This document shows positions 52,131 through 60,899 of a DNA stretch of 64,000 nt, one piece after another. Each line of letters starts with the position of its first letter. Position 1 is the first letter of the stretch. The notes under the pieces were generated by a model. That model did not search any database. It had not been told where the DNA came from and was given only the letters and a program-made list of their open reading frames with translations. The DNA is taken from NCBI RefSeq assembly GCF_046736045.1, contig NZ_CP177134.1, positions 2,604,001 to 2,668,000 of the forward strand. Direction: 5' to 3'. This DNA comes from Leptospira_A sp046736045. GTDB lineage: Bacteria > Spirochaetota > Leptospiria > Leptospirales > Leptospiraceae. The translations under genes and the position numbers were made by a program.

Positions 52131-54080
52131 TCAGAACCCACCCGAGAGGATCGGGTAACGGAGACTGGTCTTCGGATCCAATCCATACTCATCCAAATGA
52201 AAAGAGGGAGGAAGCCTTTCTCTTTTCCATTGGGAAACCTGAAACAATCTTGTGAATCTTTCTATTTGTTTGGAAACGGAATCCCTGGAGAGAGAATTGT
52301 CTTTTTCCAGGATTCGTTCCAGGCATTCCTCTTCCTCAAGTCCGACATAGACCAAAAGTCTTTCTATCTCTTGTAAAATAGGATAAGGCATCAGATCTTT
52401 TTCATCTTCCTGTTTTGTAACCAATGGCCTCAGTTCCGCAGTAGGTTTTGTCTGTCTCAAAATCCGAATGGATTCTTTGGGTGTGATATAACGGTTGTTT
52501 TCTGATTGGATATCGTCCAGAAAACGAAGCAAAAACTCTTTGCTCACTCCTGCAATCGGACAAACAGATCCGGAAGAATCTCCGTCCATTGTCGTATAAC
52601 CAACGCTACCTTCACTACGGTTGCTTGTGGATAATAACAAATGCCCGTTGATATTGGCAAGTAACCAGATCAAAGGAGATCTGACTCTTGCTTGAATGTT
52701 TTGAAGGGCAAGGTCATCCGTTTCCCAGTTTAATTTTTTGCCGATTTGAGACTCGATCAATTCAACTGCGTTTGTTACTGAAGAATCAATTGAAATTTGG
52801 TAGTGTTTGTTTCCGATTTCTTTTGCCAAAAGAGAGGCAATTTCTTCAGTGATAACGGAATTGTTTTCCGTTTTCTGATAAAGTGTTACCAACAGATTGT
52901 TTTCTTCCATTCCCAGTTCGGAAAAAATGGAACTCCCGCATTCCGATTTGGCAATTTCCTTCATACTATTCACAAGCAAGGCACATATGGCGCTATCAGC
53001 ACCACCTGATAGTGACAAGGTGAATCCTTTTGTTTTGGATTTTCTCAGATAATCAAACAGACCGAGGGAAACTGCGCGGGTAAAATCATCGTATACGGTG
53101 ATAGGTTCTTTGTAATCATTCGCATTCGAAATATTTTCTTTTTCCCGCATATCCAAAATAAATTGGGAGTTGGATTCTTTTTCGGAAATTAAGCTTAAAA
53201 CAGGAATCTTCTTTGTATGGGAAGTAGGGTGAGAACTGCGAAATTCTTTGGCACGAAGGGAGCGAAGCTCGGAAATGGAAGGTCTGTGAGTGGTGATTTG
53301 GAATTGGGAAAAAAAGAGCCTTGGCCCTTCTTTGGAAACGTTTCCGTTTTCACAAAACAAAGCACCACCTTCGTAAATGGCTCTGCCTGATTCGTTCCCG
53401 CAGAGATTGGTAAAAACGGTTAGGTTTCTTTGGATGCGGCTGGTTTCTTGAAAGATTCTTTTTCGGATTTCTCTTTTCCCCATGGCAAAGTGGGATGCCC
53501 CTGGAGAAAATAAAATGTCGATTCCGTTCTCCGCATAACCTTGCGAAGGGCGGTTCAGGTTCCATGAATCCTCGCAAATTTCCACAGCTGATAAGATTCC
53601 TTTTTTTTCCAGAATAAAATGTCCGAATGGAACCTGCTTTTGTTTCGTTGAACCTACATTTGGTGGAATAAAACTTTCATTCATGAAAGCGGGCGGAGAA
53701 TGAAACCATCTTTTTTCATAATGAATCCCGGTATTGGCAAGGTTCATTTTCGGAATCAGACAAACTACTTCTTCCGCATGGAGCACTGCTATACAATTAT
53801 AAAGATAAGAAGAATGAAAGACGGGAAGTCCGACCAAAATCGTTTTATCTTTTGAATGAGGTAAAATTTCCAATAAGGAAGACCAGGATCTTTTCCAAAC
53901 GGATTCTTTATAAAAAGCGTCTTCGCATCCGTATCCTGAGATGGCGAGTTCGGGAAATAGTATATAATCGCAGTCCCGGGTCTCATTGGATTCAAGACTG
54001 GCTTTGATTGATTTTAGATTTCCTGAAAAATCGAGAGGAGTTGTATTGAGAGATACAGCTGCAATTTTAATTTGGGTCAT
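52131..54080 (-). CDS. nadE: Glutamine-dependent NAD synthetase
   Basis: Two-domain enzyme amidating nicotinic acid adenine dinucleotide to NAD, 649 residues. The N-terminal nitrilase-type glutaminase (1-270) has the Glu of FPELAISGYG, the Lys of LIPKMNL and the Cys of VEICEDSW. The C-terminal synthetase (about 320-649) has the PP-loop LSLSGGADSAICA and STSNRSEGSVGYTTMDGD. The ATG giving MTQIKIAAVSL is chosen; an in-frame upstream start would add 25 residues inside waaA. It overlaps waaA by 14 bases. Confidence 0.94.
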   Translation of the reverse strand: MTQIKIAAVSLNTTPLDFSGNLKSIKASLESNETRDCDYILFPELAISGYGCEDAFYKESVWKRSWSSLLEILPHSKDKTILVGLPVFHSSYLYNCIAVLHAEEVVCLIPKMNLANTGIHYEKRWFHSPPAFMNESFIPPNVGSTKQKQVPFGHFILEKKGILSAVEICEDSWNLNRPSQGYAENGIDILFSPGASHFAMGKREIRKRIFQETSRIQRNLTVFTNLCGNESGRAIYEGGALFCENGNVSKEGPRLFFSQFQITTHRPSISELRSLRAKEFRSSHPTSHTKKIPVLSLISEKESNSQFILDMREKENISNANDYKEPITVYDDFTRAVSLGLFDYLRKSKTKGFTLSLSGGADSAICALLVNSMKEIAKSECGSSIFSELGMEENNLLVTLYQKTENNSVITEEIASLLAKEIGNKHYQISIDSSVTNAVELIESQIGKKLNWETDDLALQNIQARVRSPLIWLLANINGHLLLSTSNRSEGSVGYTTMDGDSSGSVCPIAGVSKEFLLRFLDDIQSENNRYITPKESIRILRQTKPTAELRPLVTKQEDEKDLMPYPILQEIERLLVYVGLEEEECLERILEKDNSLSRDSVSKQIERFTRLFQVSQWKRERLPPSFHLDEYGLDPKTSLRYPILSGGF

Positions 54081-55359
54081 TCGAAAAAACTCTACTGTAG
54101 ATTTTTTCGGAAGCCCCTTTGTTTTCCAGCACAAACTTTCTGTTTCCCGCCCCAAGTTCTTCCGCTTCTTTCGGGTTTGAAATGAATCTTTCCAAGGCCG
54201 AAAAAAAATCTTCTTTCGAAGGACATGAGATTAGACCACCTAGCCTTTGCATAACGATCGCTTCGGGTGCATTCGAAATTTTCGGACCTGTGATCAGAGG
54301 AAGTGCAAACGCAGCAGGTTCGATTGTGTTATGAACCCGATTGTGAAAAGCACCTCCCACATATGCAAATCTTGCGAATTGATAGGCATATGCCAAAATG
54401 CCAAGCTCATCAACAAGGATGATTTCCGGATACTCGGAGTTTTGATCCACCAATTCGGAAAAAGTTTTTACAGTTGTGATCTGTTCCAGTTTCATCCGAA
54501 AGGTTTTCATCCGGCCCGGTTCCCATTTATGAGGAAAGATCCAAAACGAAGGAAGGGATTTGTTTTGGAGTGACCAACCGGAAATAAAATCCAAAATAAA
54601 AGATTCGCAGACCGGGTATGTAGAACCGAGTAAAATCGGTTTTTTATCAGTGATTTCCGATTTGTATTTTTTTGTGAATGTTACGAATCTTTCCGGTGGT
54701 TTGCCCGATTCGATTCGGTTCAATACGGATTCAAACCGGGTGTCTCCCAAAGATTCGATCTTATTTTCGGGAGAGAGCGTTTTGAATTCTTCCGCCATTA
54801 TGGGATGGGAAGGGTAGATGCCTTCCAGATATCGGAAACTAGCCTTTGTTAAAGAATGTATGAATCCTTTTTTTCTGCCTGAATTGGAAGACAAAGACGC
54901 ACAAACCAGATAGGACTTGCAGCCATATTTGTATGAAGTTCTTAACAAGTTCGGCCAAGTGTCCCAGGCAAGAAAGATGAGTTTTACGGGTTTGAATTTT
55001 TCAAATACCGGATTGTAAGCAAAAGGAAAATCCAAAGGCAAAATAAAACTGAAATCGAAATTGGGATCGATCCTTTGTTTTTCGGTAACACTGTTCGAGT
55101 AAACGGATTGTAGTATCAGTAGATTCGGATTTTGTTTTTTGATTTCTTTCGCAAGTGCGCGGGCCTGATCCAGTTCCCCTACGCTTGCGGCATGCAACCA
55201 GACTGTTTTTCTTTTGAGATCAGGCTTCGAACTTAAAAGAAGATTCAGACTGTCTTTTCTTTGTTTGAGTAATTTTCTTCCCTTCGGAATGATAAAGATC
55301 AAAATCCTAAATGGAATATATAGTAAAACTAGAATTAGGTTATAAAAGAAATAGGCCAT
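54067..55359 (-). CDS. waaA: 3-deoxy-D-manno-octulosonic acid transferase
   Basis: WaaA (KdtA) attaches Kdo to lipid A precursor at the inner membrane, 430 residues, GT-B fold. It has an N-terminal anchor (YFFYNLILVLLYIPFRI), the acceptor-site motif WLHAASVGELDQARAL, FLAWDTWPNLL (the usual ETExWPN with a changed start) and, near the C-terminus, FARFAYVGGAFHNRVHNTIEPA. These are family hallmarks. It implies LPS synthesis. It lies directly after the FlaA-like gene, on the same strand. Confidence 0.92.
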   Translation of the reverse strand: MAYFFYNLILVLLYIPFRILIFIIPKGRKLLKQRKDSLNLLLSSKPDLKRKTVWLHAASVGELDQARALAKEIKKQNPNLLILQSVYSNSVTEKQRIDPNFDFSFILPLDFPFAYNPVFEKFKPVKLIFLAWDTWPNLLRTSYKYGCKSYLVCASLSSNSGRKKGFIHSLTKASFRYLEGIYPSHPIMAEEFKTLSPENKIESLGDTRFESVLNRIESGKPPERFVTFTKKYKSEITDKKPILLGSTYPVCESFILDFISGWSLQNKSLPSFWIFPHKWEPGRMKTFRMKLEQITTVKTFSELVDQNSEYPEIILVDELGILAYAYQFARFAYVGGAFHNRVHNTIEPAAFALPLITGPKISNAPEAIVMQRLGGLISCPSKEDFFSALERFISNPKEAEELGAGNRKFVLENKGASEKIYSRVFSNDPN

Positions 55360-56115
55360 TTACCGTTTGTTTCCCCAAGTATCTTGTACCTCAGATCCAG
55401 GGTAAACAAAAGTAGACTTATCCATTAAAAAACACAGTTGATCGAAATACAAATGAAATGCCCCTGTTTTTTGTGTGGGTTGTGAAGTGAGCCGAAACGC
55501 TTTCACGGATACCGGCAAAGAAAAAGATTGAATGAGTCTTGCATTTTCTTTCGGAAGATTGATGGGAACTTCCAATCTTCTCCAACCGAAAAAATTTAAA
55601 ATTCCGAGAGGTAAATAAATCTCTTTCGATTTTTTTTGAGTCACAACCAAATCCAAACTCATATGATGGCCTTCCGAATAAACCCAAATGATCGCCTGTA
55701 TGGGAAGCCCCAAAGGAAGTAACAACTGTTCTTCGGGACGTATCGTCCAATGATCCCGTTTCGGATTTTCCACAAAACTGTGAATCAAAAAAGAATTTTG
55801 AGTTTGGACATTCGGATAACCGTTATTTTGTATAACTTCTTTTTCTTTGGGGAAGGCGGAGGAGTCGGGAAGGTTTGCGGAAAATTCCGTATGATTTAAA
55901 AAAGAATCGGATCGGTAGATACTCCAAGGTCTTTCTCCTTCGAAATCTTCTGCGAGGAATAAGACATAGTTTTTTTCGTTTTCGAGTGCTTTTTGCAAAC
56001 GCAACACTCTTCCTTCTTCATCTCTGTCCCAAGGTCTGGGTGCGCTGCTTAAGTCCAGGCAAAAAAAGATAAGAAGTAGAAAAAATATATTAACTTTTTT
56101 TATAAATAAAAACAT
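55360..56115 (-). CDS. FlaA-like flagellar filament outer-layer protein
   Basis: A 251-residue exported protein resembling the spirochaetal FlaA sheath family. It has an N-terminal signal (FIKKVNIFFLLLIFFCLDLSSA) followed by NYVLFLAEDFEGERPWSIYRS. The beta-sandwich region has LPLGILNFFGWRRLEVPINLP and AFHLYFDQLCFLMD, in the order expected for FlaA. The ATG at 56115 is chosen because the signal peptide begins there; the frame extends 57 codons upstream without resembling a signal. It ends one base before waaA. It is probably a paralogue of the main FlaA proteins. Confidence 0.75.
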   Translation of the reverse strand: MFLFIKKVNIFFLLLIFFCLDLSSAPRPWDRDEEGRVLRLQKALENEKNYVLFLAEDFEGERPWSIYRSDSFLNHTEFSANLPDSSAFPKEKEVIQNNGYPNVQTQNSFLIHSFVENPKRDHWTIRPEEQLLLPLGLPIQAIIWVYSEGHHMSLDLVVTQKKSKEIYLPLGILNFFGWRRLEVPINLPKENARLIQSFSLPVSVKAFRLTSQPTQKTGAFHLYFDQLCFLMDKSTFVYPGSEVQDTWGNKR

Positions 56116-56194
56116 TTCTAACTTTTCTAATCGGCAAAAAGATGTAATCCTTTCTATAGTAACGGTAAAAAATAAGAAGGGTAAAGTCTTTTCT

Positions 56195-56974
56195 ATGGCT
56201 AGACAGGATAATCTAAAAATCTTCACAACGGCGATCCTTGTTGTACTCCTCCTTTCTTCTTTTATTTTTGGATTCATATATCGCAATGAAATCTATCAAA
56301 AGATACAATTGATTGGCAAAACCAATTCTTTGGAAAAAGAAGATCGTATCATCGAAAAACCTTGGACTTCACCTGTTTCTTCCGAAAAAGAAACAACAGT
56401 AGCAAATGACTCTTTGGAAAAAGAAGACAAATCTACAAAAACGAAACTCCCCAATCTTCCGAGCCTTGAGGAGATGGATCCTACCTGGGAAAAACCCGCT
56501 TCCAAATCCGTTTCCGTAACGGGAAGCCAAACGGAAAAAAAACAAATCCAAAAATCTTCCGAAAAAATTGCGGAAGATAAGGAAAAGAAAATGATCGGAG
56601 ACAAGTTTGCGGAAGAGATGAATCTTGATCTTCCGAAAGAAGTTCGCTCTCAGACAAATTCCGTTTCCAAAACAAAAAAAGAAAAACAAACGGTTGTTTA
56701 TCGATCGATTGCCAAGAAAAAACAATCCTCACCGAAATATACTTCATATACCGCAAAGAAAGTTTCCGATTCCAAATCTCAAACCAAAAAATCCTGGGAA
56801 AAACAAAACAAACCGGTCTCCTCGTCCGAATCTAAATCCAAACAGTCAGTGAGTTTGGAAAGTAGGTTCAAAGACATGGAATCCAAATTTGTATTGCAAA
56901 ACCAAAAGAATGAAATGCGTTTTACCGAGATTGAAAAAAGAATCGAAAAATTAGAAAAATCTCTCGGCCCTTAA
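56195..56974 (+). CDS. Anchored Lys/Ser-rich protein with coiled-coil end
   Basis: A 259-residue protein transcribed divergently from the FlaA-like gene. One N-terminal helix (TTAILVVLLLSSFIFGFIY) anchors it. The middle ~180 residues are low-complexity, dominated by Lys, Ser, Glu and Thr, and presumably disordered. The last ~40 residues (LESRFKDMESKFVLQNQKNEMRF and beyond) form a heptad-like coiled coil. The layout fits a periplasmic tether or scaffold. No family is recognised. The next gene follows after three bases. Confidence 0.7.
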   Translation: MARQDNLKIFTTAILVVLLLSSFIFGFIYRNEIYQKIQLIGKTNSLEKEDRIIEKPWTSPVSSEKETTVANDSLEKEDKSTKTKLPNLPSLEEMDPTWEKPASKSVSVTGSQTEKKQIQKSSEKIAEDKEKKMIGDKFAEEMNLDLPKEVRSQTNSVSKTKKEKQTVVYRSIAKKKQSSPKYTSYTAKKVSDSKSQTKKSWEKQNKPVSSSESKSKQSVSLESRFKDMESKFVLQNQKNEMRFTEIEKRIEKLEKSLGP

Positions 56975-56977
56975 GTT

Positions 56978-57679
56978 TTGTCTTCCTACGGAGAATCCTA
57001 CAATCATTTAGTTTCCTCTCTTCAATCTCAATACCCGAAGAATAGGTTCGAGATCTTAGCTGTTTCCAAAACCAAACCGTATGAGGTAGTGAGAGAAGCA
57101 TATCTGGGAGGAATCCGGGTATTCGGTGAGAATTATATTCCGGAAGCGATCGAAAAATTTACAAAACTCAGAGAAGAATTTCCCGAAGCAAATGAATCCG
57201 TTCAGTTGCACCATATTGGTCCGGTTCAATCGGGTACTTTACGCAAGTTATTCGGTCATTTTCAATTTACCCATGGAGTCGGATCCGTTTCCACTTTAAA
57301 TGAATTGCTAAAACGTGCATTGAAAGAGAAAAAAAAAATCCGATACTTTATACAGTGCAATCTGACAGGTGAATCTTCCAAAAACGGAATGGATCTGGAA
57401 GAACTCATTTCTCATAAGAATGATATTCTTAACTTTCAAAATGAATATTGTATGTGGGAAGGAATGATGGGGATGGGACCTTCCAGCGGAGAGCAGGAAG
57501 GAACGAAACTCGCCTTCCGGAAATTGAATGATATCAGAAATGAATATTTCCCCGATAAAAAATTATCCATGGGGATGAGCGGAGATTACGATCTCGCATT
57601 GTTATACGGATCCGATTATTTACGGATCGGTTCGAAAATATTTGGAGATAGGGATTATGGAACAAACAAACAGATATAA
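56978..57679 (+). CDS. YggS/PLPBP-family pyridoxal-phosphate protein
   Basis: A 233-residue PLP-binding homeostasis protein of the alanine-racemase-like barrel family. The PLP lysine is in LAVSKTKPYEVV; further blocks are VFGENYIPEA, HHIGPVQSGTLRKLF, and the phosphate-binding end LSMGMSGDYDLALLYGSDYLRIGS followed by IFGDRDY. It starts at a TTG three bases after the upstream gene and overlaps proC by 23 bases; yggS-proC pairing is common in bacteria. Confidence 0.92.
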   Translation: MSSYGESYNHLVSSLQSQYPKNRFEILAVSKTKPYEVVREAYLGGIRVFGENYIPEAIEKFTKLREEFPEANESVQLHHIGPVQSGTLRKLFGHFQFTHGVGSVSTLNELLKRALKEKKKIRYFIQCNLTGESSKNGMDLEELISHKNDILNFQNEYCMWEGMMGMGPSSGEQEGTKLAFRKLNDIRNEYFPDKKLSMGMSGDYDLALLYGSDYLRIGSKIFGDRDYGTNKQI

Positions 57680-58451
57680 TGTAGGAGTCGTGGGACTTGG
57701 TAAAATGGGTGGAGCCATCGCCCTGGGAATCCACGCTTCCGGAAAAGGATTTGTTTATGGTTACGATCCGTTTACCAAAACAAAGATTCCCGGAATTGAA
57801 TACAAATCGGGAATTCCATCTTTGGAAGAAATGGCAGATATCATTATACTTGCAGTCAAACCGAATGATATCGTGTCCGTAGTAGGTGAATTCAAAAAAC
57901 CGAAAACATTTTTATCCATCGCTGCGGGAGTTTCCATCGAAACCATTCAGAATCATTCCCCGAAAGGTTCCAAGGTATCGAGACTGATGCCCAACTTACC
58001 TTTGGTGGTTGGACGCGGAGCTGTCGGTTATTACGGGGACGTAAGCATTGATTCACTTGTAACAGATCTTTTTTCTTCTCTCGGGACTGTGGTTCGGTTG
58101 GACAAAGAATCGCTTCTGGATGCTGTGACCGGACTTTCCGGATCGGGCCCTGCCTATGTGATGACTTTTTTGCATGCTTTGGCAGAAGGTGGCCTAAAAG
58201 CCGGTCTTTCCTATTCTCAAAGTCTGGATCTCGCTTTGGAGACAATTGCAGGGAGTGTGGAATACTTTCGAAAGCTGAAAGAGGCGGATGTAAATCTTCA
58301 CCCAATGGAAGTGCGTAATTGGGTTACTTCCCCCGGGGGAACGACCATCTATGGACTGGATGCTCTCGAAAGAGGGGGGTTTACTACTTCTGTCCGTGAT
58401 GCGGTCACGGAGGCAACAAGACGAAGTAGGCAACTGGGTGGAAAGGAATAA
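57657..58451 (+). CDS. proC: Pyrroline-5-carboxylate reductase
   Basis: Last step of proline synthesis, NAD(P)H-dependent, 264 residues. The Rossmann motif is VGVVGLGKMGGAIALG, and family blocks are SRLMPNLPLVVGRGAVGY, VTGLSGSGPAYVMTFLHAL and RNWVTSPGGTTIYGL. The ATG at 57657 is chosen: it gives the normal N-terminus and has GGAG nine bases upstream. It overlaps yggS and lies 13 bases before the tRNA on the other strand. Confidence 0.95.
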   Translation: MEQTNRYNVGVVGLGKMGGAIALGIHASGKGFVYGYDPFTKTKIPGIEYKSGIPSLEEMADIIILAVKPNDIVSVVGEFKKPKTFLSIAAGVSIETIQNHSPKGSKVSRLMPNLPLVVGRGAVGYYGDVSIDSLVTDLFSSLGTVVRLDKESLLDAVTGLSGSGPAYVMTFLHALAEGGLKAGLSYSQSLDLALETIAGSVEYFRKLKEADVNLHPMEVRNWVTSPGGTTIYGLDALERGGFTTSVRDAVTEATRRSRQLGGKE

Positions 58452-58464
58452 AGGATGATAACGG

Positions 58465-58541
<77 letters not shown>

Positions 58542-58653
58542 AAATACCACATTCTATTGTGCGGGTTTTCTGTCAAGATCCTTTATTATTTGTTCTAAGA
58601 AGTTTGCACAATTTGTTCAATTTTTAAACCAACCCTTAAAATCTTACTTTACA

Positions 58654-58682
58654 TTGACCATATTTTCGTTGTTTTTAATAAT
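58654..58682 (+). promoter_or_regulatory. Promoter of the GAF-GGDEF gene
   Basis: TTGACC (58654-58659), a 17-base spacer, then AATAAT (58677-58682), in an AT-rich stretch 25 bases before the TTG start at 58708. The spacing and both hexamers fit a sigma-70 type promoter well. Confidence 0.55.
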
Positions 58683-58707
58683 TTAATCTGAGCTGGGGCG
58701 GTGTGCT

Positions 58708-59769
58708 TTGTCACTAAAAGAAAATACAGACATAGTATTCGAACATTACGAAAAAAAAATCTACGATCAAAAACAGCTCCTTGAGATTTCCCGTGCGCTC
58801 AACTCTACGCTTGATTATAAGTACCTGATTGATGCGATCCTGAATATTTGCCTGGCTCAGTTGCAGACTCTGCACGCAGCCATGTACCTTGAGCCGGAAA
58901 TAGATCTGGGTTTATTCCGTTTGGAGCCTCAATCCACAAAAGGTTTTGAGCTTACGGAAGCGGATCATAATTACGAAATCAAAATTGATACTCCTTTGAT
59001 TCATTATTTCGAAGAAAAACCGAAAGCGATCACAATGGATCAGATACTTTTGGTTGAATCCTTGAAAGATTCCAAAGATCTGAACTATTTGCGCGCGTTA
59101 GGTGCAGAGATCATCGTTCCTTTGAATGCCAAGGGAAAGGTGAACGGTCTTCTTGTCCTCGGGGAAAAGATGACTACGGAAGAATTTCTGGAAGATGAAA
59201 AAGAATTCATGACTACACTTGCTAATTTGGCGGGGATTGCAGTAGATAACGCTCGTTTGTATGAGCTTGCTACCGTAGATATGATGACCGGGCTTAAGAT
59301 TCATCATTACTTCCAAACGAAATTGAAGGAAGAGATGGAACGTTGTCGTAAAAAAGGAACCAAACTGGCTCTTCTGTTTACAGACGTGGATAAATTCAAA
59401 GTATTCAATGATACCTATGGTCACCAGGCGGGAGATGTTGTTCTGATTGAAGTGGCAAGACAGCTCATCAATGCGGGACAACGCCATCATATCCCCGCAA
59501 GATACGGTGGAGAAGAATTCTGTTTGGTGATGCCGGGTGCTACGGAAGAAGAAGCGTATGCCAAAGGTGAAGAGATTCGCAAAAGCGTTGAAGCGATGGT
59601 TGTAAAAAATCCGAATGACGGGGCCGATCTGAAGGTGACTTTGTCTGTCGGAGTTTCTACATTCCGTTCAACAGATCGGAACAACAAAGATCTGATCGAA
59701 CGTGCGGACAAGGCTCTTTACCAGGCAAAACATTCCGGTCGAAACCGAACAATTTGCTTTAAGGAATAA
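58708..59769 (+). CDS. GAF-GGDEF diguanylate cyclase
   Basis: A 353-residue cytoplasmic signalling protein. A helix at 15-40 leads to a GAF domain (about 35-185) with VNGLLVLGEKM near its end. A GGDEF domain (about 186-353) follows, with LFTDVDKFKVFNDTYGHQAGD and the active GGEEF at 267-271. It should make cyclic di-GMP in response to a ligand of the GAF domain. The inhibitory RxxD site normally five residues before GGEEF is absent, so feedback inhibition is unlikely. It starts at a TTG behind a good promoter. Confidence 0.92.
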   Translation: MSLKENTDIVFEHYEKKIYDQKQLLEISRALNSTLDYKYLIDAILNICLAQLQTLHAAMYLEPEIDLGLFRLEPQSTKGFELTEADHNYEIKIDTPLIHYFEEKPKAITMDQILLVESLKDSKDLNYLRALGAEIIVPLNAKGKVNGLLVLGEKMTTEEFLEDEKEFMTTLANLAGIAVDNARLYELATVDMMTGLKIHHYFQTKLKEEMERCRKKGTKLALLFTDVDKFKVFNDTYGHQAGDVVLIEVARQLINAGQRHHIPARYGGEEFCLVMPGATEEEAYAKGEEIRKSVEAMVVKNPNDGADLKVTLSVGVSTFRSTDRNNKDLIERADKALYQAKHSGRNRTICFKE

Positions 59770-59791
59770 AAAAAACGCCGATGAGGAGAGT

Positions 59792-60019
59792 ATGGCAGAA
59801 GCAGTTACCATTCTCTCCGACCTTTCCCGTCCCGGTCATTCCGGAGTTCTCGAATCCATTCGTGACCGTGCTTTGGGGCTTAAGTCGTTTAACTTCCAAC
59901 CTTATTCTTGTTTTATCGAGTATAAATCAAAAGAAGAAAAAACCGGAATCGAATACAGGGATTGTATTGTAGATTATTCCCGTTGTCCCAACCAAAATTG
60001 TATCAAAAAACTAGTTTAA
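59792..60019 (+). CDS. Small hypothetical protein
   Basis: A 75-residue protein starting at the ATG preceded by AGGAG (59784-59788), one of the best ribosome-binding sites in the window. It contains three cysteines in the second half (CFIEY, RDCIVDYSRCPNQNC with four in total) and no membrane segment. It lies 22 bases after the cyclase and overlaps the next gene by about 22 bases, which suggests a shared transcript. It resembles no family that I know. Confidence 0.7.
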   Translation: MAEAVTILSDLSRPGHSGVLESIRDRALGLKSFNFQPYSCFIEYKSKEEKTGIEYRDCIVDYSRCPNQNCIKKLV

Positions 60020-60897
60020 CATTTTTACTTCTCCTCTGCTTTTTTCTTTATCATTGCCAGAGGGAAGTTGTATCTCTTCCTTCTCCCGTTTCTTCGATTC
60101 AAAAAAGTTCGTTATTGGAAATTCTTCCCAAAGGTAAATTCAAAGTGGAAGATTTGGGAACCCATCTTTTGTTGCACGGATTTTCCGATTCGGAAACAAA
60201 CAAACCCCATCCATTATTATGGGATACAGGCTCTGACATTAGTTTTGTGGGCGAAAGGTTGGGAAAAGAAGAGGACACCCAGTTTCGATTGAGATGGGAA
60301 GGAAAAGATTTCAGTTTCAAAAAAAGAAAAGGGATTTTGCCTGAAAGTCTGGAAGGACTGATCGGAAACGATTTTTTTGACCAAACATGTATTTGGTGGG
60401 AAAACGGAGAATTATTGGTTTTTGATTCCTCTTCCAGTTTTTGCGAAAGACCTCAGGCCTTTCTGTCAACAAAACTGCGCAGTCTTTCCATTCAAAAATG
60501 GAACTTTCATTATTATGTAAATTTTAAAGGTAAAAAAGAAGAAACCTTTTTGGGGATTTTGGATACAGGCGCCAGTTTGAGTCTTTTGCCGTTCAAGGAA
60601 GAAGAAGGACTTTCGGCTCAGGGTAAAAAAAAGGTGTTTTTGCCTGGAAATCAAATTCGGGAGGCAGACCTATTTTACTGGAAAGGGCCTCTTTATTTGG
60701 GAACAAGTCTGGGAATTTGGGAAGAATACTTTGACATTTACTTTTTAAGCGGAATTTCACTTGAGAATTTCCTTTTGTCGAGGGACAAGGATAGGAAAGA
60801 GGTTTGGGTCATCGGTTTGGATATTTTACGCAAGAAACCCTTGTTCTGGGATTTCGCAAGAAATAGAATCGCCATCTTAAATCCTTCGTCCAATTAA
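59998..60897 (+). CDS. Lipoprotein with two aspartic-protease DTG motifs
   Basis: A 299-residue protein starting at a TTG that gives MYQKTSLTF, then a hydrophobic core and LYHC, a spirochaetal lipobox with Cys20. An in-frame TTG at 59962 would add 12 residues. Two D-T-G motifs in hydrophobic context, LLWDTGSDISFVG (76-78) and LGILDTGASLSLLP (189-191), each start a retropepsin/pepsin-like half. Later GLIGNDFF and VIGLDILR resemble the family's ILG (or IIG) strands. This would be a two-lobed, membrane-tethered protease outside the inner membrane. It precedes mnmA by two bases. Confidence 0.72.
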   Translation: MYQKTSLTFLLLLCFFLYHCQREVVSLPSPVSSIQKSSLLEILPKGKFKVEDLGTHLLLHGFSDSETNKPHPLLWDTGSDISFVGERLGKEEDTQFRLRWEGKDFSFKKRKGILPESLEGLIGNDFFDQTCIWWENGELLVFDSSSSFCERPQAFLSTKLRSLSIQKWNFHYYVNFKGKKEETFLGILDTGASLSLLPFKEEEGLSAQGKKKVFLPGNQIREADLFYWKGPLYLGTSLGIWEEYFDIYFLSGISLENFLLSRDKDRKEVWVIGLDILRKKPLFWDFARNRIAILNPSSN

Positions 60898-60899
60898 AA

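Noticed and set aside
57892..58305. A long minus-strand frame inside proC.
   Set aside because: It lies entirely opposite a clear gene, and its translation shows no domain or signal; it is a shadow of proC codon bias.
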